Counted from the stretch's first letter, positions 23,212 through 36,610 are shown. The stretch is 64,000 nucleotides of DNA from Apostichopus japonicus (GCF_037975245.1 NC_092573.1:22723265-22787264), one strand, 5' to 3'. A program made the numbers and translations. Notes: generated from the sequence alone by a model not told the origin.

Positions 23212-23700
23212 TATGTGGACTAACGTACTGTACTGTATTGTCCTGCACTAAGGCTGCTCTGCCATATACTGTTATGCGGACTTTTGTACTGTACTGTCCT
23301 GAATTGAGGCTGCTCTTCACTCCACTGTTATGTGGACTACCATACTGCACTATGGCTGCTCTGCCATACACTGTTATGTGGACTAACGTATACTGTATTG
23401 TCCTGCACTGAGGCTGCTCTTCACGACACTGTTATGTGGACTACCGTACTGTACCGTCCTGAATTGAGGCTGTTCTTCACTACACTGCTATGTAGACTAC
23501 TGTACTGTCCTGAATTGAGGTTGTTCTCTACTACACTGTTATGGAGACTGCTGTACTGTCCTGAAATGAGGCTGTTCTTTACTACACTGTTATGGAGACT
23601 GCTGTACTGTCCTGAATTGAGGCTGTTCTTTACTACACTGTTATGGAGACTACGGCAATGTCCTGTCCTGAACCGTTGAACTGAGGCTGATCTGTCTTGC
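23212..23700 (+). repeat. Minisatellite, about 51-62-bp unit, about 8-9 copies
   Basis: The unit has the core ctgttatgtggactaacgta then tactgtcctg and aattgaggctgctcttcac. Early copies are longer (about 60 bp) and the last three are about 51 bp. 51 is a multiple of three, so the latter half stays open on both strands, giving repetitive peptides with no likely function. Confidence 0.9.
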
Positions 23701-25929
23701 ACGGTTCTACACTGACCTTCATTGCACTGTCCCCTTGTTCTTAACTTACTACTCTGCACGCTACTGTATATTCCTGTTCTCTGTGGATTTTTGGATATAT
23801 ACTTCATACATAGCCTTTATATAGGCACATCAGAAAAATCAATAGATGCTTGAAAACATTTCAGATTGATCAACACAAATGTAATAGGAACATTTGATAC
23901 GCCATAACGTCACATAGTTCTATGAAAGAACCTTCATAACATTTTTTTTTTATATTTACGAGACCTAATCCAACCTGTCAGTATCATCTTAACGACTTTG
24001 GTCCCGTTCCAATTGGCTATGTATATAACTATGTTAATATGCCCACCTTATAAAATTGACAATTAAAACCTTAATCTACTCTAAACGCCAACAATAGAAG
24101 AATTTACGTAATATAATATCCAACTTCGATATATAATCAATTGCACCGATGCGTAACGAAATGCCTCGCACAAACAACAACGCCCCCTCATCCCTCGCCC
24201 CCCCCCCCCCTCCCCCACCCCCTCATTTTAAGTGTTTTTACCAACAAACAACGGAGATTTAGCTATGAAGATCTCCTGCATGGTATATGTATATGTATCT
24301 CACGAATGTTGTGATGAGCGGCAAATTCAGTTGCTTTGCGTCTCCGAAGTTTAAAATGCCATCTCTCTTTCGATGACGTGTCTAACTGACGGTCCTAATT
24401 AGGTTAACAATGGTCTGATTGATGATATATTTTCAGACTTAACAAGCTTTATTTGAGATTGTTAACTCTCTTTTCCTTCAAGTTCTTTAACCAAACCCCG
24501 CTTCTGTTTGACGAAATGAGCAGGATAGGGAGTACTACAGCATGCTTCCGGAACACGCTTTTAGCCCCCAAACCTTCCTGTCAGTTGGTTTATATACTTT
24601 GTCATGAGTTTAAGATTTTAAATAAATTTTTACCCGCAGAAAAAAAGAAGGCGAAAAAGAAGAAAAAGAAAAACTATATAGCAACCATTTTTCTGTTGTT
24701 AAGGAAGGAGAAACAAATATTAGTCTCCATTATCCCATCATTTCTCGGCTTAACAAATTTAGTAGATAAATGAGGTTGATTTTACATTTGAAAGATGTTT
24801 GGTAAGCGGCGAAGGAAATGGATCGTCAATCACTACAAAAAGAAGAAAAAAACGACTTCTCTATTATGTTGGTAAAACACTTGAAACGAAAGAAAAAAAA
24901 GGACAGTAAGGAAATGCAAACAGTGCTAATCACTACTGATATAACTGCCTCGGGACTGCTCCAAGTTTCCGCCAGCTTTACTTTATTTTTGAACGTTTGA
25001 TTTGGCTTTCCCTTGCCTATCTGACAGCAATGCTTTTAATTCATAAAGGAAAGCCAAAAGCTATGTATACAAAGCAACTCTGATGCTTTTTTCGAGTTTG
25101 CCTTTTAAGTTAAAGCGAGACATGGGTTTCCCTTTTTAACTGGAAGGTATCATATAGCAGAATGGTGTGCTAATATTTGGAGTAGCAGGCTTTCATTTAA
25201 TTAGCGCAAATTTGAACGTGTTTTAGGTTTTTATCAGAAACTCCATAAATTAAGCTGGAGTGATACTCCCAACGAGAGGCTTGCGAAGGGGATACATCTT
25301 TTCTTGTGGCTTAAAAGCTTCCTTATCATGAGAGAACAAATAGCGAAAGAATTAGGGGGGAAAATATATATATATATACATATACATATATATACTCTCA
25401 GCAGATGGGAAGAAAATTTACGACTTGTTGAATATATGTAAGTCATGTTTCTTTGTAGTTAATGTTACCAATGGGATTTGCCTATGACCCGCCGTGCTCA
25501 ATCGAGGTTTTGACATTTATCAGGGTCTCGAGTTAGCAAAAAACCACTTAAAGGTAAACTTGATCTGGATATCAAAACAAAAGAAATAGGAGATAACTTG
25601 AAGATATGTTGATAGTTGGAACACGAAAAGTGAAAACATAATAGGGTAATTGTTTAGAATTCTGCTTTTTCTTTTTTTAATAGAAATGTTTCTGTAATAA
25701 GGCTTTGTCTAATTCGGGCTGTGCTTCATATAGCTGCATGTCGATCTGTGTCAGACGTATCGTCCCGATAAACATTTAAACTATAACTTTTAGGACATAT
25801 TTACAACAGAATTTAAACTCGTGTGTCTTTAACAAAATGGATGTGGCGAGATATGAACATTGTATTCTCTTACTGATTGTAGAAGACTCCTTTGCATCAA
25901 TGTTTGATATTAAATCACCATTTCTGTTG
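23701..25929. other. Gene-free stretch
   Basis: Contains a C tract near 24199-24215, A-rich patches at 24640-24675 and 24835-24905, and a short TA run near 25363-25395. The Lys-rich open frames here come from the A-rich patches. Confidence 0.45.
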
Positions 25930-26725
25930 TTAACTCATTTATTGTTTATTTGGTAACTTATAGACTTGTTCAATTATTAATTCATGTAACAAGATACTAT
26001 AGGGAACTCAGTATTGTTTGTTTGCTAAAACTAACAGAGTTGTTCAATTAGTAATTCATGTAACAGGTTACTAGGGAACTCCATATTGTTTGTTTGGGTA
26101 AATAATAGACTTGTTCAATTATTAATTCATGGAACAAGATACTAGGGAACTCAGTATTGTTTGTTTGGTAACTAATAGACTATCTTGTTCAATTAGTAAT
26201 TCATGTAACAAGATACTATAGGGAATTCGGTATTGTTTGTTTGGTAACTTTTAGACTTGTTCAATTAGTAATTCCTGTAACAAGATACTAGGGAACTCAG
26301 TATTGGTAACTAATATATAGACTTGTTCAATTAGTAATTTATGTAACAAGATACTAGGGAACTCAGTATTGTTTGTTTGGTAACTTATAGACTTGTTCAA
26401 TTAGTAATTCGTGTAACAAGATACTAGGGAACTCAGTATTGTTTGTTTGGTAACTTATAAACTTGTTCAATTAGTAATTTATGTAACAAGATACATGGGA
26501 ACTCGGTATTGTTTGTTTGGTAACTAATAGAATTGTTCAATTAATAATTCATGTAACAAGATACTAGGGAGCTCATTATTATTTGTTTGGTAACTTATAG
26601 ACTTGTTCAATTAATAATCCATGTAACAAGATACTAGGGAACTCAGTATTGTTTGTTTGGTAACTATATAATAGACTTGTGCAATTAGTAATTAATGTAA
26701 CAAGATACTAAGGAACTCAATATTT
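25930..26725 (+). repeat. Minisatellite, about 70-bp unit, 11 copies
   Basis: The unit contains acttgttcaattagtaattc, atgtaacaagatactaggga and actcagtattgtttgtttgg. The landmark ttgttcaatt recurs near 25970, 26040, 26110, 26190, 26260 and onward to about 26675. Copies differ by small indels such as an extra ata after actatata. No open frame spans it. Confidence 0.93.
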
Positions 26726-27836
26726 ACACCTTCTCATGATTTATTTATTGTCACTTACGGTGCTTTTCTCGGTAATGCTATTTATTTATTATGTTTTTGT
26801 CTATATTTGCGTCTATGCATTATGTACACCTGATATATACTGGCAATGAAATAGCTAGCACAATTACGTCTAAGAGAATGAGTATTATATACAATACACT
26901 GAAACACATTAAGCGTTACAGACATATGCTCATGTATTACACTAAATCACACGTTCAGCATCAGAAGTAGATAGGAATAAAACTAAAGAGAAAGGCCAGA
27001 CAAGACATGAAACTTGCAAAGCTAGTGACATTTTCTTACATATCAGCAGCCTTCATATTTCCAACAATGAATATTCAATAGAGATTACAGACAATCTGCA
27101 TGTAGGCTTTTCAGGTATATTCGTGCTGTAACCAGCGATGCCTTTAACATGTGATTTTAATCAAAACATACCATTCATCTACTACCTAATTAATTCCAGA
27201 TAAAAACCAAAGACTTAATCAAAAATCCGTGACTATTAAAGTCGAACAAGATGTTGTTTTGCTTTCTCTAAATGCAGTGAGGCAGCGAAGCGATCCCACT
27301 TAATTGATACACCAAACGTTGCGCGCCTCGGAAATCGGAATCGGTACGTTTTTAAAACAATATTAAAGAGATGTGAAAATGATCAGATATGTATCTGCGA
27401 GGTTATCACAGTGACTGCATATACACAAAGTTTGAAATAATAACAGTGTGTTTTCATAAATATTTCTTCTGAGAAAGAGGCGGGAAAGATCGCGTTGTTC
27501 TCAAGATGAGGAAAACACACAGGTCAACTATATACTACCTTGAAAATCAAATATATGTCATACACTAATGGAGTTATCATTCTGACTGGATATAAACTGA
27601 AGCAACCACATGACGCATCGATTCTTTTGGCCTGTGTTTTTTCTGTTGGTTTTTAATATTGATTTACACCTTGCCAAGTACAAAGAAAAGCAAAAGACAA
27701 TTTGTAATATGTTACATGTATTACCTTTTAAGGACACAGTAATGTAGGGTCTGAATATGGAAATCAAAATGGAAATTGATCACGAGATTAATAGTCCATG
27801 CTATTGCCGGTTTTATGCTCAAAAATAAAAATAGAC
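26726..27836. other. Gene-free stretch
   Basis: AT-rich sequence between two minisatellites. No supportable gene. Confidence 0.45.
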
Positions 27837-28330
27837 AGTTGGTACACCACAAGCTTCTTCGAGGACAGTACCATCAACAGGAATCAGCAGTTGATATCCC
27901 CCCCTTCGAGGACAGTATTATCAACAAGGATCAGCAGTTGGTATCCCCCCCCCCCTTCGAAGACAGTATCATCAACAAAAATCAGCATTTGGTATCCCCC
28001 CTTCGAGGACAGTATCATCAACAAGAACCAGCAGTTGGTTACCCCCTCCTTCTAGGACAGTGCCGTCAACTCGAATCAGCAGTTGGTACCCCCCCCCCCC
28101 CACCCTTCGAGTACAGTATCTTCAAAAGGCATCAGCAGTTTGTATCCCCCTCCCTTCGATGACGGTATCATCAACAAGAACCAGCAGTTGGTTACCCCCT
28201 CCTTCCAGGACAGTTTCGTCAACTCGAATCAGCAGTTTGTATCCCCAACCCCCTTGAGGACAGTGTCTACAACAAGAATCAGCAATCGTTACACCCCCCT
28301 TCGAGGACGCCCCCCCCCCATTCGAAAACA
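27837..28330 (+). repeat. Minisatellite, about 50-bp unit, about 10 copies, with variable C tracts
   Basis: Each unit reads ttcgaggacagtatcatcaa, then caagaatcagcagttggtat, then a run of 5-12 C. The C run is the main source of length variation, so the frame shifts between copies. Open frames over the array give fragments of a repeated peptide (PFEDSIINKNQQLVS) in alternating frames. Confidence 0.93.
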
Positions 28331-29918
28331 GTATCATGTACCCATCAAGCAAGCGATCCGCAGTCTTTAAAATCGCAATATCATCCTATTTTCTGTTGTC
28401 TACGTCATTGTTGTGGATACAAAGAAATTCAGATGGAAACAAACGAAAACTTTAGATGGGAAGAAACAAGAGAGACAGAGAAGAGGATGGAGAGAGCCAA
28501 GATGCATGGAGAAACAGACATCATTACCCGTTGACACATTGCACTTTTAACTTTATCTAAGTTTATAATAACAATTAAGAAAAGTATGTTTTTATACAAG
28601 CGTGACATGACACTGTGTAAAATTGAAACTATAAATTAACTGTTGCTTTCTGTGTCATTATTTTTTCTTCGTACACTGAGAAGCTTTCTGTTTTATCGTT
28701 GAGTGCAGAAAAGTCGGAAAATGTTTATCGTAAATAAATCAGATTCTTTTGATTATACTTACAGATGAAAACAACATTTACAGGACCAATATGAAATCAG
28801 AAACTTTAACAGAGGAAAGTTCATTTCTTGCCCTTAATGTTCTTTGGAATTGCATAAAGTACATAAAGTTTTAAATATATTAGTTCAAAGTGATGTAACC
28901 CATTTTACTAAATCTTTTTCAGCATTTTCAGCGGTAGCCTACTATTGTTTGAGTAATCAGAAAAGAAACACATTTTACCAATAATAACAACTTGACGTAA
29001 TCCTTATCACAAATTACCCATTTGCCAATCCCCCCTTGCCCGTTTCTATTCTCGATGAAGTACTATCACACCTTATTATGTTGGAATTTGGTCTTAATTG
29101 CCAGTACATTTGTTAATGATCAGTAATATGCAACTTTCAGACCAATGACCTTAAAAATGATAACAGTTTTTATCTTTACACCATAAACTTATCGACAAAT
29201 TAACAACATATGTTTCGATACGTTCTGATACCCCTTTCCCCGGCCCTATATTTAATATTTGCAAAAGTATAGCGTATCCAATGAAAATGACGGGAGGGGG
29301 GGGGGTTAGACGGGATGGTGGGGGGATTGGGGTCGACGGAGCTAGGAGGGCAATTGACAATTAAGGTTGTTGTCTGCTGGTTACCCAACGTTAAGCTACA
29401 ATTAAGCGTTAACTACAGGTTAAATAATACCCCTTTTCATCCTCATTTCTTGGCAGAATATACCAATAAATTAAGTTATGCAATTCACACTTTATGCTCT
29501 TTACTATACAAAATTCAATATTGGATGTATGTGTCTGTTTTATAACAGAGGAGGCGGAATATGGAATGATTTTCAGCAAAATGACACGTGTCATTTATAA
29601 TTCTTTCAACAAAAGGATATTTTATAATATTTATCTTAACGTTTAACAAATCGGGCAATTTTTCAATAAGCAAATGATACCATTTTGCATTACAAAACTG
29701 TAAAAGGGTACTTTTAATTCAGATATTGGGAACTTCTAATTTATGAAATTGTTTAGTCATTATAGATTTTCATAAAAAAGAAGGGAGAAGGGGGCGGGTG
29801 GGGAATCATAATAACGTTAATTGCATTATGTTGGGAATTTTAAGACCAAGATTGTTTATCACACCTATAATGACCATAACAGAAAAGAATCATTAGACCA
29901 AATGTAAAAGGAATGCAA

Positions 29919-29948
29919 ACACACAGACAGACAGACAGACAGACACAC
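29919..29948 (+). repeat. ACAG tetranucleotide microsatellite
   Basis: Consecutive acag units (acacacagacagacagacag) just upstream of the TA run at 29990. Confidence 0.9.
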
Positions 29949-29985
29949 ATACGCACAAGGAAGTTTTTACAGGGTTCAGTGCTAC

Positions 29986-29989
<4 letters not shown>

Positions 29990-30056
<67 letters not shown>
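29990..30056. repeat. TA dinucleotide microsatellite
   Basis: Nearly pure TA run; both flanks are unique sequence. Confidence 0.95.
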
Positions 30057-30057
<1 letters not shown>

Positions 30058-32785
30058 CAAGATACCAACAGCTTTATCATTTCAGTTTGATATCTAACTC
30101 TGGTCTTGTAGTATATAGGTACACTAGAGATGTTATGCCTGATAATGTCGCAACCCGGGTAATCAAAAACAACTCATACATGCGTGAGTTACGAATGGTA
30201 TACATAATGTCTATAACAATTTGGTTGATTTACCATTCAACAAAAGCTATATTCTTAAAGTATAACTTAATTTCTTGATCTTTTCTTGCTTTTTTTTCAT
30301 TTCTCTCTCTCTCTCTCTCTCCTTTTTATTGTCTTCATACTAACAGATATAGGACTACATTCGATGACAAACTACTTTGCGTGAAACAGGGGAAGGGGGG
30401 GGAGGGGGGCACGGCAAGGTTTTCTATGATATACAGTTCTTTGTACGTGCACGTGCCCATGTAACGCATATACTTTCTTCTTCAAGTTTGTTTTATCTTG
30501 TTTGATATTTTCTGTTTATAAAACGAGACTTTCAAAACTAAGATTTCACAGTTTGAACACGTTTGTCAACAGTTTACAGTGATCACTGCGGTGTTACGGA
30601 AGAATTATACAGCAGTTATTATACCTTTCAAAACTCTGACAGCGTAAATCTAATTTAATTTATTGTTTGCCATTTTGGTTTTCTGTTTTGTTTTATTGTG
30701 TCTTCTTTCGTTCTTTCTTTTTTTGGAAGGCAAAACGGTAAAGTTTCTTTTAAATCATGCATATCACCTGAAATTTAGTGCAATGTTTAAGAGCATTTTG
30801 ATATAATCCAATGCACATGGAAACAAACAGTAAAAAAAAAAAATCATCGCATAAACAATGCGAATGTACACAACCTCTAATAATTAACTACTGTTTTTTG
30901 AAGGCGACTTAATTTGAAATCATGATTTATAACCTAAATAGAAAATAAAAGGCCTCCTCTTAATGTCTAATGTGTTCCCTTTAAAATCATGGCGGGAATG
31001 TTTTTTCGCGCCAGACTGTGGCAAATTTCTCATATCGTGTTCACAAAGCGTTGATTCAGACGTCATCTTCTCCGCATCTATCACGTTATAAAGCTAGCAA
31101 TCATTTCTGATGTCTTTATATCAACTTTTGACAATAAAATGACTTCCGAGGCAATAACAGTGTACCTTAATGTCGTTACGCATCAACTGGTACACATCTG
31201 TTCTCTGCATTTTCTAACCAAAAGATCCCAAATATTGAATAAACTATGGGCGGGTTTTTTTTTATTTATATATTTTTTTTATCGTTTCATTATGAACAAG
31301 TACAGGGTGAATGATTCTTTGGTATGATATACTAACCTATGATAATCCATATTTTGGTAAATGTTTCTTTGATTTTAGATGGCCAGATATACTTTCTAAT
31401 AAATCGCTTAATCGATCAAGCCTGTATATTTTCAAGTTTTGATCAGACGGAGTGACTGCATGGCTTCAAATGCTGCTGGGGATCAGCTATTTCATTGAAC
31501 CAAACCCTTAAAAAGATAATGAATAATATTAGAGAGGGACTTTGGTTAGCTCCTCGATTGATATAGATATACATATAAACGTGGTCAAATGACAATGAAA
31601 ATTAAAATGAGCTATTCGAAGGTTGATGGATACAAAGTTGGTTTAGTTGACTTATCAACTTGACCGTGAGTTTCGCCCCAATAACTATCAGCGATACAAT
31701 TGAATAAATATATAACCATATGACATAGTATAGTGTAATGACGGATTAGGAATAGCAGGTATATAGTAAGCCGGTGGCCATCCGTAGACTGATATGCGAA
31801 TAATAAGCCATTCATTTAATTAATTAGACTATCAAATCCCTACCAAGAAGGGCACTGTTTAGGGTTCATTGCGGTGTTGAGAGATTTCCTTTACGAACCT
31901 TCAAAAAAAAAGGGGGAGGGGTGGTGGGAGAAGAAAATTAGCAATGATCCTTCTCACCTGTTCTTCTGCTAATAATTTTTATATGAACCAGGAAGTAAGA
32001 CCTGTGTCAATTGATTGTAGGACGTGGATGACTATACATGTCAGAGCTAATTTGGGATCATTTTAACCTCTTTGTTTTAAACGATTATATCATATATGAG
32101 TCTTCAATCAAATGTATTTTCAAACACCTGGATGTCTTAAAACTGGCCATCTCTGACAAGTGTTCACAACTAGTATGCGGGACGGGTCTTGGGGTGAATG
32201 AGAGTGGGAGGGGCGAGGATGGGGGTCTGTGATTAAACCTAATTATCGTCATTAAAGTCATTGTTCGATCGATTGGGTTTAAAACCAAGTAATACAACTT
32301 AAGGCATTTCGACAAAGCAACTCGAACAGAATGTGTTTAATATCCAAAACACTGATTTATGGCGTATAGTCCTTCAGGGCAAGCACATGATACCGGTGAC
32401 CGAGACTCGAAATACCGGACATAACTTCTTCTGGTTTTACCGGTTTGAAAGAGTTTCTGGCAATAACCGGTCACCGAGTTCAGTTATCATGCTAACGGAA
32501 ATATAATCTTTGCTTTAAATTTGCTGAAAACCAATTTTAATTCTGGAGAATACAACCGTCCGTCAGATGGCGATGTTTTTAGACGGTGTGTCAGGAACAG
32601 ACAGAGATACTATACCGTACAAGGAATTTGTACTCATACACATGAGGCTGGTGAAAAGTGCTTTAAAGGTTGTCTGTAGGCAAACAATTGAAAGTTCATA
32701 TGCTATAGACCATTATAAGCTAGCCTCCATCAGTCTGGTGAAATTTGACTATAATGAAGTTTTTGAAACTTTGGAGGCTCGCCCC

Positions 32786-32979
32786 CAGGGGCGTAGCGAG
32801 GAATTTGCCAAGGGAGGGGTAAACACAGATCCCAGATCGCTGGAAATGGCACTTCCCAGGCCTTGTAAGTTGCATCTAAGCATTTTTTATTTTGAAATTA
32901 CTAGCGATATCATAAAAAAAAAAATTTAAAATATGCTCAAGGGGGTGGCGGTGCCCCCCCCCCCTTGGCTACGCGCCTG
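32786..32979 (+). mobile_element. hAT-type MITE of a second family (194 bp)
   Basis: The left end is caggggcgtagcgagg; the complement of the right end is caggcgcgtagccaag, giving terminal inverted repeats of about 16 bp with three mismatches. A perfect 8-bp target duplication, ctcgcccc, lies at 32778-32785 and 32980-32987. The inside has no ORF and ends in an A-rich and C-rich part. It is not the same family as 6845-7209, though both share the CAG..GGCGTAG terminal style. Confidence 0.88.
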
Positions 32980-33206
32980 CTCGCCCCCGTATAGTGTGCA
33001 CACAGTCCGTTAGGACGGTCAGCTCATCAGAAGCAAGACAAGAATCAAACACATCATGCCTTCTCTGAACTCGAATAAGACGCTAACAATGACTTCTTAG
33101 AAAGTTATCAAGTACAAAGGTCTTTGACCCACTCTGAGCTCTTTAGATGAATGTAAAAGAACGGCTATGATATAGAGTTATTAAACTTCTTTCAAGAAAA
33201 TGGAAT

Positions 33207-33480
33207 AAAAATAAAACCAGACCTGGATTGAGGATATGACGTCACCATTGACTAGATAGCGATCAGGTTAGGTTTAAAATCAACGAATTATCTGGAAGAA
33301 TTAACAATTATTATTTTGTATAAAGAATAAATGAATAAAAAGGAAAAAATATAAAATCAGACCTGGATTGTGGATATGACGTCACCATTGACTATAGATA
33401 CCGATCAGGTTAAGTTTAAAGTTATTAATTAATTATTTGTAAGGATTAAGAATTATAATTATTGTATAAAGAACAAATCC
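33207..33480 (+). repeat. Tandem duplication, about 140-bp unit, two copies, each with TGACGTCA
   Basis: The segment agacctggattgaggatatg followed by acgtcaccattgacta occurs at about 33219 and again at 33360. The copies are clearly alike but diverged. Each contains a full palindromic cAMP-response-type octamer TGACGTCA, at 33237-33244 and 33377-33384. Confidence 0.85.
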
Positions 33481-34667
33481 GAACCAGTCTTGGTAAGAAT
33501 TAAATCGGTTTATGCCATTTGTGGGAGAAATTTCGAAAAAATTAGAGCAATATATTTCTGCCTTGACGATTTCTTTTGCAAAATTTGAATATTTCAGTAA
33601 AAAGACAATCAAGACAACTTCCACGTTTTGCACATAAATTTTGATAGAACATAGAAGTCCTTCCTTCATTTTCACAACGCATACATTTACACATATGCTC
33701 GAGGTTTTATATTTATTTTATATATATTTATATTTATTTTCGTATTTCGTATTTATAGCTCAAACTGAGTTCAGGTTATAGTACATTTTCAATGCCCAAT
33801 GGCACTTTGAAAAAAAAGTGAAGGAAATGAACCCATGCACTTTTTAGGTCTTTGGCAGGTCTGCGACGAAACGTTAAAAGTTCCCATATCATATCATTTG
33901 TTGCCATAAATCTCTTTAATATTTCACTTATTTTGCCACATTTTGCCGTCTCTAGAATGCAGAATATGTTGTTATTTACTGCTTTCATGGTTGATGTGTT
34001 CTTTTCTTAGCTCCTTTACTGCTATATGCTGAAATGGAACCACTTTAAAGTATATGGAGCAGCGTGTATAATTATTTTTCGATGTTATACAAATTAATAT
34101 GTTCCGTAACAGGAAAATTTCAAACGTTACAAAATGTATCTGTCAATTTGAAACATTTGGTAAAAGACTTTTGTGTTGACTGATAAAATGAAAGAGAGAA
34201 TATTTGTGTTGTTCTTTGCGATAGCTGCAATAGACAAAGCGAGCGTGCAATTGTTGTGCGGGGATATGTAAGGATAACCTTGCTATTATATATTTTTTTA
34301 ATTTATCTGCAAATTAATGTGTGAAGCTAATTGCACAGTCCAGAGATACAAGTAACAGTTCCACTTCTTGAAAGAGAAACATAGTCTAAGCAATCTTGCA
34401 AATGTGTTTTCATGTCGATAGTCAAAATTTGACATTGATATATTTATTTTTTTTTTTATTTATTTTACTTTCATTAACATTTTCTTCAATATCGGTATCC
34501 AATAAACAAAGAAAAAGACAATAGCAGGTAGAAACCAAAGTAAGACAGAATCATAGTTTCCAATTTATATTTGGAAATAAAAACTGGTACTTTAATAACT
34601 TTTGTGATGTAAAATGGTTTTATACCAAAGAACATAATGTTTTATTTTCGTCTAACCTTAACGATGA

Positions 34668-35042
34668 CAAACACCTCCCTGGTCTAACGTAGTTCAAGAA
34701 CTCGGTACAAACACCTCCCTGGTCTAACGTAGTTCGAGAGCTCGGTACAAACACCTCCCTGGTCTAACGTAGTTCAAGAACTCGGTAAAAACACAACCCT
34801 GGTTTAACGTAGTTCAAGATCTCGGTACAAACACCTCCTTGGTCTAACGTAGTTCAAGAGCTCGATACACACATCCTCATTGGTCTAATGTTGTTCAAGA
34901 ACTCTGTACAAACACCTCATTGGTCTAACGTAGTTCAAGAACTCGGTACAAACACATCCCTGGTCTAACGTAGTTCATTCAAGAGCTCGGTACAAACACA
35001 TCCCTGGTCTAACGTATAGTTCAAGAACTCTGTACAAACATC
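34668..35042 (+). repeat. Minisatellite, about 42-bp unit, 9 copies
   Basis: The unit reads tacaaacacctccctggtct then aacgtagttcaagaactcgg. The first three copies are almost identical, later ones diverge, and the eighth has a small extra ttca. Lies 1.6-1.9 kb upstream of the FoxB start. Confidence 0.93.
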
Positions 35043-36610
35043 AGTTGAAGAAACATTCGACAACTTGGATTTGCTTCCATTATCATCAACAGAAGAGTGT
35101 AATGCATGGGTACGGTGAAAAGCGCCACCATTTTGCGTGAGCTATCTTTAAGGTCGATTTCTCAAATTTTCTTGATCGTAGAGAAAAGCTTCATAGGTAG
35201 ATAAGAAGGGTTTTTTTTGGTACATTAGGTAAAAAAAATTGGACCCCGAAGAAGAACAAGAACGCGGAAGCCACTTTGAAGCCAGCACCTCTTCCACCTA
35301 CGCCACTTGAAGGGCAATTAAGTACAGGTGGAGACTGGGCTTAAAGATAATTGAAAGGTTTCACATATATACTCAGTAAAAACAAAAGACTGTTTGTGGT
35401 ATAATTCCCTCCACCCCAGATCCCCCTCCCCCCCCCCACCCGTGCCCTAGCATCTCTTATTTACGACAAAGTTATAGTCCTGCACGCTGAGTGGAACACA
35501 TTGCTACCCGACAACATGCACTATTACAGTAACCTGTATTATTACAGGTAACTTGGCTATACTCAGACTCCCATGAAAATACAGTTCACACATATATGGC
35601 TTAAACTGTTACGGTCGACTAGCTTTCATTGACTCTATTGCGCACCTGTCTGTCTCCTTCTGCTCGGATAACTTCAAGTGAGACAATAGTGAGTCCACAC
35701 AAACTTTAGATTTCAGTGTACACACCATGGTTATATAGTATTGTACCTTTCAACTATCGAAAAGTGCGCCACTGTTTATTATATTCACGACTGCGTTGCG
35801 GTTTACACTCTTGCTGTTTATAGTTTCAAAACCCTTCGAACAACGGCTTACCTTAACACAACAAACAAAAGCCAAACATAAAATCAGTTGTGATTATTAA
35901 TAAGATTTCAGCCACTTATGTACCAATTGGAAACTTAACAGGATCTTCCACGCCTACTTGGAGCCTTTGATTGGCAGGTCTTTGGTTTTAACGGATGCCG
36001 TATCAATATACCGATTGCCTTGTTAAAGTACTTGATCGTGTCCAGTTATTACTCTCGACGGGAGGCGAGACCGCAGTCCCTCTTTTTGCGAGGTTCAAGA
36101 TTATCTCCATTTTTCTCGCTCTTATCTTCTTTTTAATTATATATAGATGTATGTATACATCGATATATATTTGCTGAAACAATATTAAATCAGAAGCAGT
36201 TAAGATGCTCATGTAACAGTTTCAGTGTCGTCTGCTTCAGCGACCGATTCCTGCGTTGTTATAGACTGTTTTAATAAACACCGTGTCTGTGGGGTTACCA
36301 GTTGCAATTGGCTCTGCTTGGAAGGACTTTTATCAAGTAGTATACTTACAGATAGTTACTTTAAAACGATAAGTCGACAGAGAAAGTGAGAGAGAGAGAG
36401 AGGGGTTATATTTTGAGCAATCATATCGAAAGTTTTCCAATGGATCATTGGACAGACAGATGATACCAGGACACAGTGAAGATTTCAAAATTATTGTTTT
36501 ATTTTTTGGCTTCATACATTTCTAGCGGTGATTTTTTTGGGCTCTTTTGATAGTGTGGCAACCTTTTTTTATGTTTCTTCTCGAGCTTTGAAGGTGTATT
36601 AGTTGTGACA

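Larger units (their letters stand above)
28331..32785. other. Gene-free stretch with microsatellites
   Basis: Holds an acag tetranucleotide run (about 29919-29946), a TA microsatellite (29990-30056), a TC run (about 30302-30321), G tracts near 29294-29306 and 30389-30410, and a CCGGT-rich patch at 32391-32477. No gene is supportable. Confidence 0.5.
32988..36610. other. Upstream region of FoxB
   Basis: Contains a two-copy 140-bp duplication with CRE-like sites (33207-33480), a minisatellite (34668-35042), an AG run near 36388-36402 and otherwise AT-rich sequence. FoxB regulatory DNA is expected in this interval, but no promoter element can be placed. Confidence 0.5.

Noticed and set aside
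23332-23807. Repetitive Leu/Tyr-rich and Asn/Ser-rich open frames
   Set aside because: Both strands are open over the same 51-bp repeats, which marks them as by-products of the minisatellite.
27776-28370. Possible repetitive Pro/Gln-rich protein
   Set aside because: The 50-bp unit and variable C runs shift the frame between copies, so no one frame follows the array; there is no start or splice context.
35270-35325. Possible hAT MITE end (ccacctacgccacttg)
   Set aside because: Only one end-like motif; no matching opposite end or target duplication could be found.
36605-36610. Upstream GTG as FoxB start
   Set aside because: FoxB proteins begin MPRP; the ATG at 36611 gives exactly that and has a good context.
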